A DNA stretch of 64,000 nucleotides, taken from NCBI GenBank assembly GCA_017311185.1, contig JAESUZ010003392.1:1-64000 (forward strand), in the 5' to 3' direction. The notes under the pieces are model-generated. The model was not told the origin of the DNA and did not search any database. It saw only the letters and a list, made by a program, of their open reading frames with translations. Shown piece by piece: positions 22,182-32,742 of this stretch (positions are counted from its first letter, which is position 1; each line of letters starts with the position of its first letter). The position numbers and the translations under genes were made by a program. The DNA is from Proteles cristata cristata. Taxonomy: Eukaryota > Chordata > Mammalia > Carnivora > Hyaenidae.

Positions 22182-22389
22182 GGGGCGCCTGGGTGGCTTA
22201 GTCGGTTAAGCGTCCGACTTTCGCTTGGGTCATGATCTCGCGGTTCGTGGGTTCGAGCCCCGCGTCGGGCTCTGTGCTGACTGCCAGCTCGGAGCCTGGA
22301 GCCTGTTTCAGTCTGTGACTCCCTCTCTCTCTGACCCTCCCCTGCTCACACTGTCTCTGTCCTTCCTAGAATTAAAAAAAATAATAATA
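22182..22389 (+). mobile_element. Young-subfamily CAN-SINE with perfect TSD
   Basis: Little-diverged copy. The tRNA-derived B box GGTTCGAGCCC is intact, and it carries TTAGTCGGTTAAG and ACTTTCGCTTGGG variants shared with 27599, 28705 and 63127. A 12-bp perfect duplication, ATAATTACCCTT, lies at 22170-22181 and 22390-22401. Confidence 0.96.
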
Positions 22390-22401
22390 ATAATTACCCT
22401 T

Positions 22402-23550
22402 ACTATGTGAAATTCTCTTTTCTATTTTTTAAAAAATGCCGATCATAAGTGTTTATATTGACTTCCTGACCCCTAATGGTTCAGTTCGAAAACACTGGAC
22501 TAGATGATCCCTAAGGGGCATTTTAGCCTAAACTTTCCATAATTTTAGATCTACATGGGCTTTTTGGATTTAAGAGAAGAAGGAATAATTAATCTCCCAG
22601 AGTAGTGACTGGCTAGAACCCAGCTAGATTAATTTAAAAACAATTATATATATATATATATATGATTGGCTCTTGTAGCAGCTTTCTGGAATTCAAGGAC
22701 ATGGTCTAATGGAAAAGAGGAGGCTAATTGTTGGGATTCATTTGCTGGAGCATGACTGGGCTGCAAACAGTTACAATGAGCATTGCTCATCTGAATTGGG
22801 TTTTCATTTGTGGAATGAGAAGAAAGAATCTTGTCATCAAAGTTTGCTCCTGCTCTCTAAAGTATGGGAATTTTGGAAAGAATCCACTCTCAGGAAAAAA
22901 AAAAGCCAGCTTGTTTTAATCCCTAAATGGACACAGTCCTGTGAATTAGGACTTAGGAGAAAGAACTTCCCTTCCTATGTAAATGTTTGTTTTTGCTCTA
23001 ATGTGTTTGTCCATTTGCTTGACTGCTCAGGAGATAGTCATCTAGAAACACAAACTTCAAGAGAAATTTAAAATCCAGAACAAACAAACCTACCACCCCA
23101 ACATCCCAGGCAGAAAAACCAACCTGGGACAGACTAATGCAACATCCTTAGGCTGTCCTTTCACATTTCAGAAAGGAAACTTGCATCGCAGTGGGCCTTT
23201 CAATACTAGGCTCTGTACTAGGGCTTAAAACACCCAGGGATTTTAGAGAAGCCCTTCATGCTATCCTGAGTCAAATTGATTAAAAGACTAGAAGGCTTTC
23301 TCTTGCTCTTTGCACCCAAAGGAAACGTCTGGAATTTTCAGTGACTTTCTAGATTCAATGGCTTTTTTAACTCCTTGAGACTTGAAAGTGCTTTCCCTAG
23401 TCTGGAACAAAGCCTGATCAACACCTGCAGACTTACAGGCCCTTTGGGAAAAATGTCAGCCTGAACTTTCATGGATGCAGACTTTGGCTTAAAGAAGTAA
23501 AGGCTGCCTTTCTGTTCTTTCTAACTGTTGTCTGGCTTAGACTTTGGTCA
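22402..23550. other. Single-copy DNA
   Basis: A (TA)n run lies at about 22646-22663. ACTAGATGATCCCTAAGGGGCATTTTAG (about 22498-22526) resembles the 3' tail of old MIR-associated sequence. The 120-codon frame at 22709-23071 has no domain I recognise. Confidence 0.45.
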
Positions 23551-23566
23551 AGAACACAGGATTCTG

Positions 23567-23769
23567 GGGGCATCTGGGTGGCTCCATTGGCTGGGCTTCT
23601 AACTCGTGATCTGGCCTCAGGTCATGATCTTGTGGGTTCGTGGGGTTTGGGCTCCATGTCTCGCTGCATGCTGTCAGTGTGGGGTCTGCTTGGGATTCTC
23701 TCTTTCCCTCTCTCTCTGTTCCTGCCCTGCCCCCCCCCCACAATAAATAAATAAACTTAACAACAAAAA
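23567..23769 (+). mobile_element. CAN-SINE with perfect TSD
   Basis: GGGGCATCTGGGTGGCTCCATTGG head, CT-rich body, poly-C then AATAAATAAATAAA tail. Perfect 16-bp target-site duplication AGAACACAGGATTCTG at 23551-23566 and 23770-23785. Confidence 0.95.
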
Positions 23770-23789
23770 AGAACACAGGATTCTGAATC

Positions 23790-23915
23790 AGTGAGTTAGG
23801 CAAGTTTGTTAACCTCCCATGCCTCTGTAAAACGCAGCTAATAATAGTTTTGAATTTATAGGATTAAAGTATATAATGTATATACAGTGTGTAGAACCAG
23901 TGGTAGGTTAGTCAT
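23790..23915 (+). repeat. MIR fragment interrupted at its 5' side by the SINE
   Basis: GTGAGTTAGGCAAGTTTGTTAACCTCCCATGCCTCTGTAAAA matches the MIR core. The CAN-SINE inserted just upstream of it. Confidence 0.65.
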
Positions 23916-25140
23916 TCAAGAGCAGCCTCTAGCGTTTTTGCTGATCCACATTATCCCAGGAAGAAGGTGGAAAATTCAGAGACAGAGATGGAAATAATGA
24001 CATCAAAGTGGAGGTAGGTACCACTTGCCTAAAGCCATGTTATAAGTCCAGAAGAATGGAACCAAGATACTATTTTGGCTTTTCTGAGCCAACCCACCCA
24101 TCTAACTGGAGCATGGAAGGGAGGTGGCTATGCAGTCTTGCTGAAAACAGGTCAAGAGTGGGGGGGGGGTGTCCGGAAATGGGGATACAGATACCAACCC
24201 TGAAGGGTAGCTACAAAGATAAACTAGTGGATGAAGCCTTTGATTGGAAGTTGGCACATAGCAGGGCTGGATAAATGGTGACTAGAAGAATAGCTTTCCT
24301 TTACTACAGCTCAGCCCCTTCTTCAGAGCTTTAGGCTATCTGAATTCAGAGCCTTTCTCCAGGTAAGGAAATGGCAGTTTGCTGGAATACAATGGTCTTT
24401 TTAAGGTAGCTGAGATGTTTATCTTATTCCAATATTTACCCTATTGAATAGGATTTGGGTGGCTTACTTTTCTATTCCTCTGGGGAGTTAAGGTTTCACT
24501 GTGTTAAGTCAAATATCAACTTTTAAATGAAAAATGGATAAACCTGAAAGAAAAACCCTCTTTTGACCCAGGAAAGAAAAATGCTCTGGTGAAATCTGGC
24601 TGGGATTCTTCTCCACCCACAACCTTAGGGCCAGGGAGCCCAGGGGAAAGCTGGAGGGGTTTGGATTGGCTGAAATAACCACAGACATTTAGCAGGAACC
24701 CTGTCCAGGCTTCTGACAAGGAACATCTGGGATGTTCTAGCATCTGATTGCGTATCAGTGGATGGTAATTCGTCCTGAGTGCAGAGCAGCCATTGACTGA
24801 GCCAGAGCTCTTAGCCCCTGCCCCCACCGCCCTACCAGGTGGCCCTTGGTCTGGCCAGCCTTCCTGGTTTAGGTGAGGTTAAATCCTACACCATTTATTT
24901 TGTTCCAGTTCGACTGAAATCAGCCCCAGGAAATAGGGTCAATCATAACAATTTCTTTAAGTAAGAACAATGGCCAAATTGGCCCTGTGGGTAGGTGAGT
25001 GTTCAACTACTAATACTTCCTTCATAATCACTACCAAAAGTCTTCCCTTCAGGTAAGACTCAAGACAATTGTGTGTATTTGGAATATCCAAAAGTTTCAA
25101 GTGTTTCTTCTTTGCTGGGACTGTCAAGGACTAGATATAT
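23916..25140. other. Single-copy DNA
   Basis: No repeat or exon recognised. A G10 run lies at about 24160-24170. Confidence 0.45.
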
Positions 25141-25275
25141 TTGTACTTAGATAATCTTCTCAATATAACTCTATAAAACAGGGTTTTACAGTTGAAGAAA
25201 CTGAGTCACAGTGTAGTTGGGTCACTTCAGGATTCGATAGCTGGTGAGGGACAGAGCCAGTGTTTAAAAGTGTGT
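25141..25275 (-). repeat. MIR fragment
   Basis: GGGTTTTACAGTTGAAGAAACTGAGTCACAG and GGTGAGGGACAGAGCCAG: reverse MIR core and flank. Confidence 0.75.
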
Positions 25276-25844
25276 GCATACAATTCTTAGCATGATACTC
25301 TTCCCGAAGCCATTCTTGGAAACTAAGCAAGCTGTGGGTGTGTAAAGGTGGTGGCTTTTATTTCCCTCAGTGAGCTTCCATCAGGTAAGAGGACAGTACC
25401 GGCCAGATAAAGTGAAAGAAAAATGGAGAAAGAAAAATATTGCGTGTAAAATTAAGATTTAGGTCCCAGAATGTGTTTTCTATGTGGTGCCAATTAAAAC
25501 TCTTTAGATTTCCAAGATACCAGGAGGCAGGGAGGGCACTCAACCTCTTCCACCCCACCTGAATAATTTCATTTGTTCTGTTTGGTTGATGGAGGAGCCA
25601 TGGACAAGTTGTCCGGGGAGAAAAGACAGTGGGCATTCTAGTCTGCACCTTTCCTGGAAGCCGAGGTTGTGTGAAAAGAGAAGATAGACACTAGCTGCCC
25701 ATGGGCTCATGAGAAAAAAAATCTCAAAGCAATGCTTAGGTGTTATACTAGCAAGGCCCTCCTCCCTGAGACTTCTACTTTCAAACATGAGACTTTCTCT
25801 AGTGATGTTTGGAAGTCTTCCATCAGCACAGATTTGCTTATTCA
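25276..25844. other. Single-copy DNA
   Basis: Nothing recognised. The overlapping minus-strand frames at 25367-25854 have no recognisable domains. Confidence 0.45.
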
Positions 25845-25945
25845 TTTTGTTCAATCCAGAGGTGTTTATTGAGAATTATCTATGTGCCAGGCACTTTTAT
25901 AGAAACTGGAGCTACAAGAATAAAAAGATGAACAGGTTTGATGGC
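25845..25945 (-). repeat. L2 tail fragment
   Basis: GTGTTTATTGAGAATTATCTATGTGCCAGGCACTTTTATAG then ACAAGAATAAAAAGATGAACA matches the reverse L2/MIR-like terminal segment. Confidence 0.65.
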
Positions 25946-26059
25946 ATTAGCAACAGTAACAAAAGCTGTAATATAATGAACAAATGGTACAAACAACATT
26001 AAAATTAATAAACAGAGAAGGATAAAATAGCATTGTATATGCCATTTATCAGGTCAGCA

Positions 26060-26145
26060 TCCATAAGACGTAAAGAGCACTTATAACTCAACAAGAAAAA
26101 GACACATCCAGTAGAAAAAAGAGCCAAAAATAGAAACATTATTTC
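26060..26145 (+). repeat. Old L1 ORF2 fragment
   Basis: TAAAGAGCACTTATAACTCAACAAGAAAAAGACA matches the ORF2 segment normally reading AACTCCTACAACTCAACAACAAAAAGACA. Short. Confidence 0.5.
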
Positions 26146-26636
26146 CAGAGGGTGGGGGGGATGGCCCCTACCTTGGATTCAGGATTTAGCTAAGGAGAAA
26201 AATTCATTTACAAGTAATAAGTGCTATGAGCAGAAATAAGTACAGAGGGGTTACATTACCTGTGTGTTGTTTTCTGAAGTTCAAAGGTAGCAAAAATCAA
26301 CCAAGTAAAAATTACCCTTAATAGATCCCTTAAATCCCCAGTGTATTATTTACCTGATTTTGTGTATACAAATCTTTACTTCTTGGCCTTTAAGAAGCAT
26401 TGGGAGAGACTAAATGAAGGAACAGAAGGAATATAGAGATTCAATCTGGAATCTGGAGATTCAATCAATTCTGTTTTTCCAGTGGAGGGATACAGGCCAG
26501 TTTGGGGCCTGTTGGGTGTGAGGTGCCCTGGGGACCTCTGGTTGGAGCTGTCCAGCACAGTGGTACACATGGGTTTAGGCTTAGCTCAGAGCTGGGAAGA
26601 GAGTACTGGGACCTTGCATTACGAATCAGCTGCTCC
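26146..26636. other. Single-copy DNA
   Basis: Nothing recognised. Confidence 0.4.
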
Positions 26637-26838
26637 TGGGGTGCATGTGTGGCTCAGTTAGTTAAGTGTCTGACTCAGGTCATGATCTTATGGTTCTTGA
26701 GTTTGAGCCTCGCATCAGGTTCGCTGCTGTCAGTGCAGAGCCTGCTTCAGATCCTCTGTCTCCCTTTCTCTTTGCCCTTGCCCTGCTTGTGCACACACAC
26801 TCTCTCTCTCAAAATAAATAAATAAACATTTAAAAAAA
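26637..26838 (+). mobile_element. CAN-SINE
   Basis: GGGGTGCATGTGTGGCTCAGTTAG head, CT-rich body with a short CA run, AATAAATAAATAAACATTTAAAAAAA tail. No clear TSD. Confidence 0.9.
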
Positions 26839-26931
26839 TGTGGTTTGCATGTGTAACAGTCGCTATTCCAACTCCCAGGCTCCATATTAATCTTCTGTCT
26901 TTTGTTTTCTCTCATGCTTCATTAGTGTTCA

Positions 26932-27584
26932 AAAAAATTTTTTGAAGTAAAATTCACATAACACAAAATTTACCATTTTATTTATTTGTTTGTTTTTTTA
27001 GACAGAGCTAGTGGGAGTGGGAGAGGGGCAGAAAGAGAAGGAGTGAGAACTCCAAGCAGGCTCTGTACTGTAAGCACAGAGCCAGAGGCAAAGCTCAAAC
27101 TCATGAAACTGTGAGATCGTGACCTGAGCTGACGTCAAGAGTCAGATGCTTAACCACTGAGCCACCCAGGCACCGCTTAACTGTTTTAAAGTGTTCAATT
27201 CAGTGACTTTTACTACCTTCACAGTGCTATGCAACCATCACTGCTATTTAATTCCAGAACATTTTTGTCACCCTGAAAAGAAACCCCTTACACAGTAAGT
27301 GGCCACTTCCCCTTTTCCTTTCCCCACAGCCATTGGCAATCACTGATCTGCTTGCTGTCTATATGGTTTTTCCTATTCTGGAAATTTCCTATAAATGGAA
27401 TCATACAATATGTGGCCGTTTATGCCTCATCACATGGCACAGTGCTTTCAAGGCTCATTCATGTTGTAGCATGTATCAGTGCTTCATTCCTTTCAATGGC
27501 TAAACACTATTACATTTTAGTGGATACAACAATTAAAATCTGTTTATCAGTGGATGGACATTTGGGTTGTCTCGTAACTCTTTT
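26932..27584 (-). repeat. Old L1 (L1M-type) fragment, split by SINEs
   Basis: Reverse-orientation L1 words in order: AAATTCACATAACACAAAATTTACCATTTTA, then after a SINE TTAAAGTGTTCAATTCAGTG, CTATGCAACCATCACTGC, TTCCAGAACATTTTTGTCACC, CCTATTCTGGAAATTTCCTATAAATGGAATCATACAATATGTGG, GTTGTAGCATGTATCAG and GATGGACATTTGGGTTG. SINEs interrupt it at 26977 and at its downstream edge. Confidence 0.85.
26977..27176 (-). mobile_element. CAN-SINE inserted in the old L1
   Basis: TTTATTTGTTTGTTTTTTTAGACAGAG tail side and GAGCCACCCAGGCACC head in reverse orientation. L1 sequence reads continuously when it is removed (TACCATTTTA joined to AACTGTTTTAAAGTG). Confidence 0.92.
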
Positions 27585-27598
27585 TAAAAATATTCTTG

Positions 27599-27826
27599 GG
27601 GCGCCTGGGTGGCTTAGTCGGTTAAGCGTCCGACTTTCACTTGGGTCATGATCTCGCGGTTCGTGGGTTCGAGCCCCGCGTCGGGCTCTGTGCTGACTGC
27701 CAGCTCAGAGCCTGGAGCCTGTTTCAAGAGTCTGTGACTCCTTCTCTCTCTGACCCTCCCCTGCTCACGCTGTCTCTCTCTCTCTCTCCTAGAAATAAAT
27801 AAAAAAAAAAGTAAAAAAAAAAAAAG
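27599..27826 (+). mobile_element. Young-subfamily CAN-SINE, first of three serial insertions
   Basis: Almost identical to 22182-22389. Intact GGTTCGAGCCC B box. Flanked by TAAAAATATTCTTG at 27585-27598 and 27827-27840. Confidence 0.95.
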
Positions 27827-27840
27827 TAAAAATATTCTTG

Positions 27841-28043
27841 GGGGGGCACCTGGATGGCTCAGTCAGTTAAGCATCTGACTTGGGCTTAGGTCATGATCTC
27901 GCGGTTCATGGGTTCGAGCCCTGCGTCGGGGCTCTGTGCTGACAGCTGACTCAGAGCCTGGAGCCTGTTTCAGATTCTGTGTCTCCTCTCTCTGACCCTC
28001 CCCTGCTCTCTCTCTCTCTCTCTCTCAAAATAAACAAAACATT
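27841..28043 (+). mobile_element. CAN-SINE, second of three serial insertions
   Basis: Starts in a G-run then GCACCTGGATGGCTCAGTCAG. Preceded by AAAAATATTCTTG (27828-27840) and followed by the same word at 28045-28057. Confidence 0.94.
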
Positions 28044-28057
28044 AAAAAATATTCTTG

Positions 28058-28231
28058 GGGCGCCTGGGTGGCTCAGTGGGTTAAGTGTCTGACTTCAGTT
28101 CTGGTCATGATCTTGCAGTTTGTGGGTTTAAGCCCCGCATCGGGCTTGCCTCTGTCAGCACAGAGCCTGCTTTGGATCCTCTCTCTCTGCTCTTTCCCCA
28201 CTCACGCTTTCTCAAAAATACATTAAATATT
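28058..28231 (+). mobile_element. CAN-SINE, third of three serial insertions
   Basis: GCGCCTGGGTGGCTCAGTGGG head, TTTGGATCCTCTCTCTCTGC body. Followed by AAAAAATATTATTTTG, a diverged copy of the shared target word. Confidence 0.94.
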
Positions 28232-28240
28232 AAAAAATAT

Positions 28241-28649
28241 TATTTTGTAATGTATATAGCTTATAGCCACCTCAAATTCTTTTTTTTAAAATAGAACAGA
28301 AGAGGGAACACAGGCAATTAAAATTTATATGTGTGTCTATGTATGTGTAGCTGCATGTAAGATTCTGTACAACGACCAATACAAATAAAGTACTGTCCTC
28401 ATTTCTGAGCTCAGATAATAAAATGTGGTTTCTGATTATTCAGTGAAGTAGTAATCCATTATTTGTGACCAGTTCTGAGTCTCTCTTGAGTCCTTACATA
28501 TCACTTAGAGGTCAAGGACATCTGGAGATGTGATCCATTTGTCCTGGTATCACTGCTGCTCACCTGACCCACTGCCGCACATCAGCACAGAGACCTCTTC
28601 CTCCTTGGAGGCAGGAACAAAAAAAGGGAGTAGGGTTGGACTACTTTTC
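28241..28649. other. Single-copy DNA between SINE clusters
   Basis: No gene or other repeat recognised. Confidence 0.4.
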
Positions 28650-28665
28650 CCAAGTTCTTTTTGCT

Positions 28666-29143
28666 CTTTTTTTTAAAAGTTTATTTATTTATTTATTTTT
28701 ATTTTTAAAAATTTTTTTTAATGTTTTATTTATTTCTAGGAGAGAGAGAGAGAGACAGTGTGAGCAGGGGAGGGTCAGAGAGAGAGGGAGTCACAGACTG
28801 AAACAGGCTCCAGGCTCCGAGCTGGCAGTCAGCACAGAGCCCGACGCGGGGCTCGAACCCACGAACCGCAAGATCATGACCTAAGCGAAAGTCGGACGCT
28901 TAACCGACTAAGCCACCCAGGCGCCCCTAATGTTTATTTCTTTTTGAGAGAGAGGGAAAAAGAGAGAAACAGGGTATAAACAGGGGAGGGACAGAGAGAG
29001 AGGGAGGCACAGAATCCGAAGCAGGCTCCAGACTGAGCTGTCAGCAGAGCTCTGCCTGAAGCAGAGCTCAAACTCACGAGCGGGGATATGATAACCAGAG
29101 CTGAAGTCAGTTGCTCAACTGACTAAGCCACCCAGGTGCCCCT
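28666..29143 (-). mobile_element. CAN-SINE (outer), interrupted by a younger SINE
   Basis: The outer element is split into a T-rich tail at about 28666-28704 and the body and head at 28928-29143. Its target-site duplication, CCAAGTTCTTTTTGCT (28650-28665) and CCAAGTCCCTTTTGCT (29144-29159), has two mismatches, in keeping with an older insertion. Confidence 0.85.
28705..28927 (-). mobile_element. Young-subfamily CAN-SINE nested in another SINE
   Basis: Little-diverged reverse copy with ATTTCTAGGAGAGAG, GGGGCTCGAACCC and CTTAACCGACTAAGCCACCC variants. Same subfamily as 22182, 27599 and 63127, the first two of which are in the opposite orientation. Confidence 0.92.
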
Positions 29144-29159
29144 CCAAGTCCCTTTTGCT

Positions 29160-29795
29160 GTTTACAACCATGGATAGGCTTGGATTAAAATGAGATCATG
29201 GGCTATTAAGATGACAATGCAGTCGGTAGGGTGCGTGAATCCCCTGTGTGTGTGAAATGCCCATGGCTCTTGGGTAGAACTCAGGCTCCAGTCTCTGTTT
29301 TCTTCCGTGGGTGGGTTTAGGAGTGGGCAGGAAAGGCGTCATTGGAAATGAATGTGCTCTGTGGCCATCCAAGATCACCTCTATGCCTCTACCCTCCCCC
29401 TTGACTGGCCTCACAGAACAAAACAGTATGAAAAGACTTCATTCCTGAATAGGAAAAAGTGGCCAAACCTCAGTTGGTTATGTTCTTGGAGACCTTAGTT
29501 ATGTGCAGAAGCCTGAGCCAGACCTTGATGGTGGGGAAATGAGGATGGCGTCAAGGCAAGGATGTGTAGTGGGTGTCTTTAGGGCCACTCTGCCTGGTCA
29601 GTACTTCTGGAGGGCAGCTGAAGAGGCCAGGAGAGATTCTTCCTGCTGTCCTTGGCAATTATTGATGGCTGTCCTACTGTCTTAAGAACATGCCAAGAGA
29701 GAGTCAGGGTGCTGGGCTGGTCTCTGAGAATAATGACAACAACACAGTGTCTGAAATCAGTTCAAGACATTCAAGGATGGGCCAATTCCTATGGC
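29160..29795. other. Single-copy DNA
   Basis: No repeat or exon recognised. Confidence 0.45.
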
Positions 29796-29831
29796 TTTTT
29801 TATTTTTTATTTTTATTTTTATTTTTATTTT

Positions 29832-29879
<48 letters not shown>
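29796..29879 (+). repeat. (ATTTTT)n then (GT)n compound microsatellite
   Basis: About five ATTTTT units at 29800-29831, then about 23 GT units at 29833-29879. The Cys/Val-rich and Thr/His-rich frames across it are repeat artefacts. Confidence 0.97.
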
Positions 29880-29881
<2 letters not shown>

Positions 29882-30037
29882 GGGATGGGCCTGACTGGGG
29901 GCACAAATTCCTACCTTTTGAATTCTTACCAGAAAGTGTGACTGTGCAGTCCTGTGATGAGGTCACTCAGAGCCACTTTGTAGATGGAGAATTCCAGGCT
30001 AATTGAACAGAGCAACTGGCTCCCGTGGGCATGTTTT

Positions 30038-30250
30038 TAAAAAATTTTTTAAAATGTTTTATTTGTTTCTGAGAGAGAGACAACGTGAGCAGGAGAGGGT
30101 CAGAGAGAGAGGGAGACACAGAATCTGAAACAGGCTCCAGGCTCTGAGCTGTCAGCACAGAGCCTGACGTGGGGCTCGAACCCATGAACCGTGAGATCAT
30201 GACGTGAGCCACAGTCCGACACTTAACCGACTGAGCCACCCAGGCGCCCC
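30038..30250 (-). mobile_element. CAN-SINE with TSD
   Basis: Reverse-orientation SINE with AGCCACCCAGGCGCCCC head. Target-site duplication GTGGGCATGTTTT at 30025-30037 and 30255-30267. Confidence 0.95.
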
Positions 30251-30267
30251 TCCAGTGGGCATGTTTT

Positions 30268-31729
30268 ATGTTCCTATGATCTCTGGGACTGTCCTCAGAA
30301 AATGTACTCCCCACCCGTATCCCCCCCAACCCACCGCAGGCAACTTGGTAAGCAAGGTAGGAGCAGCACAAAAAGGTGTGTGGACATTGGGCTGGTTGGG
30401 TTGGTTAGGTTGGGCCTCTGACCAGGTGAGAAATGTCAGAGTTTGGGTTCTTTAGAGGTTTAAGCTAGACTGCAGTTGTTTCAGATCTGGGTTGCAGATC
30501 TCATGAGAAGTACGAGAAATTGAGTTCATTAGAGACATGCGATTACTAGAGACAGCTAATGTTCCAGTTCCAGAGGGCCCCGGAGGGGGACAGTGGGCAG
30601 GCTTATGCACACATATGATGTTCCTGTGTGAGCACACGTGCACACTGAATGTGGTGTGTATATGTGTATCTAGGGTTTGTGTGAACAGAGTGTGCTAGGT
30701 GTGTTTATGTGCCTGAGACTAGTGTGCAGATATGAATGTGAGCAGTGGGGCCCTAAGTCTTGCAAAAACTTTGGTATGTGAATTTAGAGGTTGGCAGGTG
30801 TGCAGTGGTGTTTGGGTTGTGGGTTGGGCTGCTTATGAATTTAAACTTCACACGTGGTCAAGGCCAACTGTGCTTAGTACCTTGTCTTCTGAGGGTTGCT
30901 GTTCTTAAAGGCTGTTAGGAGTCGAGAATCTGGAGTTGCGTTTAGATCTTTTTAGGGTTGCATTTAGTGAAATTAACGGAAGCGTGAAACCTGAGAGAGG
31001 TAAGTAGAATTACTGGGATCTTAATAATAAATATGTGTTGACCATTCTCAGGAAAAACTTTCTCCTGCAAACCTCTGACTTCTAGTTTCTAATTCTAGCT
31101 TCTGAGTTCAGATGTCTTCCACAGGCTGTAAACTCAAAGGCAACTCATCGGTTTAAATTGCATCTTGAGCTGTCAGCAACTCATATGGACTGTACTTGAG
31201 GGAGAGAGAGGAGAATCAGAGTCACCTTAGAGTTGGAGAGCCCTGCAGAGCTGTCGATAAACTCCAGGGTGGGAGGTAGGCGTGCTGAGTTCTGGATTGG
31301 GTTCTGCTGACTGACCGTAGACAGAGAGATGCTTCTGGTCCTCGTGTCTCACGTGCAAAACCAGGCGATGTTGGGAGTGGACTCTCCACGCCCCCTTCAC
31401 ATGTGACGGTGTCAGGATTGCAGGCCACCAGCTGCCCATCCGTGGTTTCAGGCCACAGTAGTGGATTTCCAGTAGTGTTTGTGCTCCTTTTGTACCACTT
31501 TGGAAAGTGTAGCAATGTCGGTTTCTGGAAAAATGATCCATTGTTCCTAATGGACAAAGCCCTTTGCTTTGCAACCAGTCAGTACGTGTTCACAAAATCA
31601 ATGTTTTCCCATAAAGATGTGTGTTTTCTGGTGTTTCAGGCAGGGTTAAAAGGCAATAAAATCCACTGGCACCTTCATGCACCAAATAGCTGCTCAGCTG
31701 CCTGCCCTTCACGGGCCCAGGATTGGTAG
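30268..31729. other. Single-copy DNA, no gene supported
   Basis: TG-rich patches at 30620-30720. Two overlapping minus-strand frames of 111 and 115 codons at 31222-31574 have no recognisable domain. Frame overlap on one strand and a plus-strand frame over the same DNA argue for chance. Confidence 0.5.
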
Positions 31730-31850
31730 TTACTGCATCCTCTCCACACCCAGTAAGGCAGGCACTGTCATCCCCCTCTCAGGAATGAGAAAGTGAGGCA
31801 TTGAGAGGTTAAGTAGTGGAAGCTTGTGTGCTTCAACCCTCTGCTAGTCT
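31730..31850 (-). repeat. MIR fragment
   Basis: GTAAGGCAGGCACTGTCATCCCCCTCTCAGGAATGAGAAAGTGAGGCATTGAGAGGTTAAGTAG is a reverse MIR core. Confidence 0.75.
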
Positions 31851-32649
31851 CTTCTTTCACATTCCTACGGTCTTGGTTACATAGGAACCCTTTCTTCATC
31901 TAAGAATTCGCTGATGGGAAAATGCATTGTGTTTGAAGGGAAAAGCAAAATCCCAACAGATTCCATGTAGTGACAAAGCCCAGTCCCTCTATGGAGCAGG
32001 AGAAACCCTAGGCAGGAAGCAGCAGCCTGGAGTAGCCCAATCCAGGAGCCAGCTTCCTGCAGCCCATAGCCTCCTGGAGGCGGGAGGGGGAGAGCCTCAC
32101 AGGGTGAGGGCGAGGGGTGGGGGTGGGGGCGTGTGGGGCCAGCCCAGTGGACCTCTCTCTGGTTTCAGGCCCTTCTAGTAATATTAGCACAGGGCTCTCA
32201 GTTTCCAGTGATGGGTGGTGGGGATTTCATCCCTGCAACAAAGACCCTTTCACACATTTATTAATGAATTATTAAACATGATGTTTGGAGACATTTTCCT
32301 GTTAAAGAATAATCCTCAAGTCCTTGAAAACAAATCAGTGCCCCTCCTAACTCCTTTTCCTCCCCACCAGTATAGCTGCTGGGTTTTGTGCTCCGAGACT
32401 GACTGAGGTGTCTTGCATAGGCCGCCACTCATTGTTTTTCCCTCGCACAAGTTAATTTTCCCAGGGTCATGCGGCGGCAGCTCACTATGGACACAGCATT
32501 TTCCTGCGAGATATTTTCTGAAGCCACCAACAGCCTTTTGGTTTTCAGGATCCTTATTTAAAGAAATTTGCATTAATAGCTCTTTGGGCCCCCTCATTTA
32601 CATACATGTTTGAAAGGGCAGGGGCTTGGGGAATGCACTGAAAAAAATG
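31851..32649. other. Single-copy region, locally GC-rich, possible conserved block
   Basis: 32060-32140 is G-rich with several CpGs. 32230-32610 is free of repeats and holds ATTAATGAATTATTAAACATG, GGTCATGCGGCGGCAGCTCAC and TATTTAAAGAAATTTGCATTAATAG, a texture typical of conserved non-coding DNA. This is an impression, not an alignment result. Confidence 0.4.
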
Positions 32650-32742
32650 TGAATGGAGGGCACTTGTGAGGATGAGCACTCGGTGTTATACAGAAATCAA
32701 CCTGACAATAAACTATTTAAAAAAATAAAAAATAAAAATAAA
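32650..32742 (+). mobile_element. Very short L1 3' UTR insertion
   Basis: GGAGGGCACTTGTGAGGATGAGCACTCGGTGTTATACAGAAATCAACCTGACAATAAACTATTT is the last 70 bases of the same L1 3' UTR seen at 430-500 and 45580-45650, ending in an A-rich tail. No clear target-site duplication. Confidence 0.9.

Noticed and set aside
22190..22265. tRNA-like sequence with A box and intact B box
   Set aside because: It is the tRNA-Lys-derived head of a CAN-SINE, joined to a SINE body and tail. The same applies to all similar hits in the window.
29967..30371. 134-codon minus-strand ORF
   Set aside because: Mostly translation of the CAN-SINE at 30038-30250. Similar peptide strings recur at every SINE in the same orientation.
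31222..31574. Two overlapping ORFs of 111 and 115 codons
   Set aside because: Both are on the same strand in different frames with no recognisable domain. Mutual overlap argues for chance.
32060..32140. G-rich, CpG-containing stretch as a possible CpG-island promoter
   Set aside because: Only about 80 bp long, flanked by CpG-poor DNA, with no adjoining first exon.
10966..32592. Shared word TAATAGCTCTTTGGGCC at about 10968 and 32575
   Set aside because: A 17-base match is near the chance expectation for a window compared with itself, and the flanks do not align.
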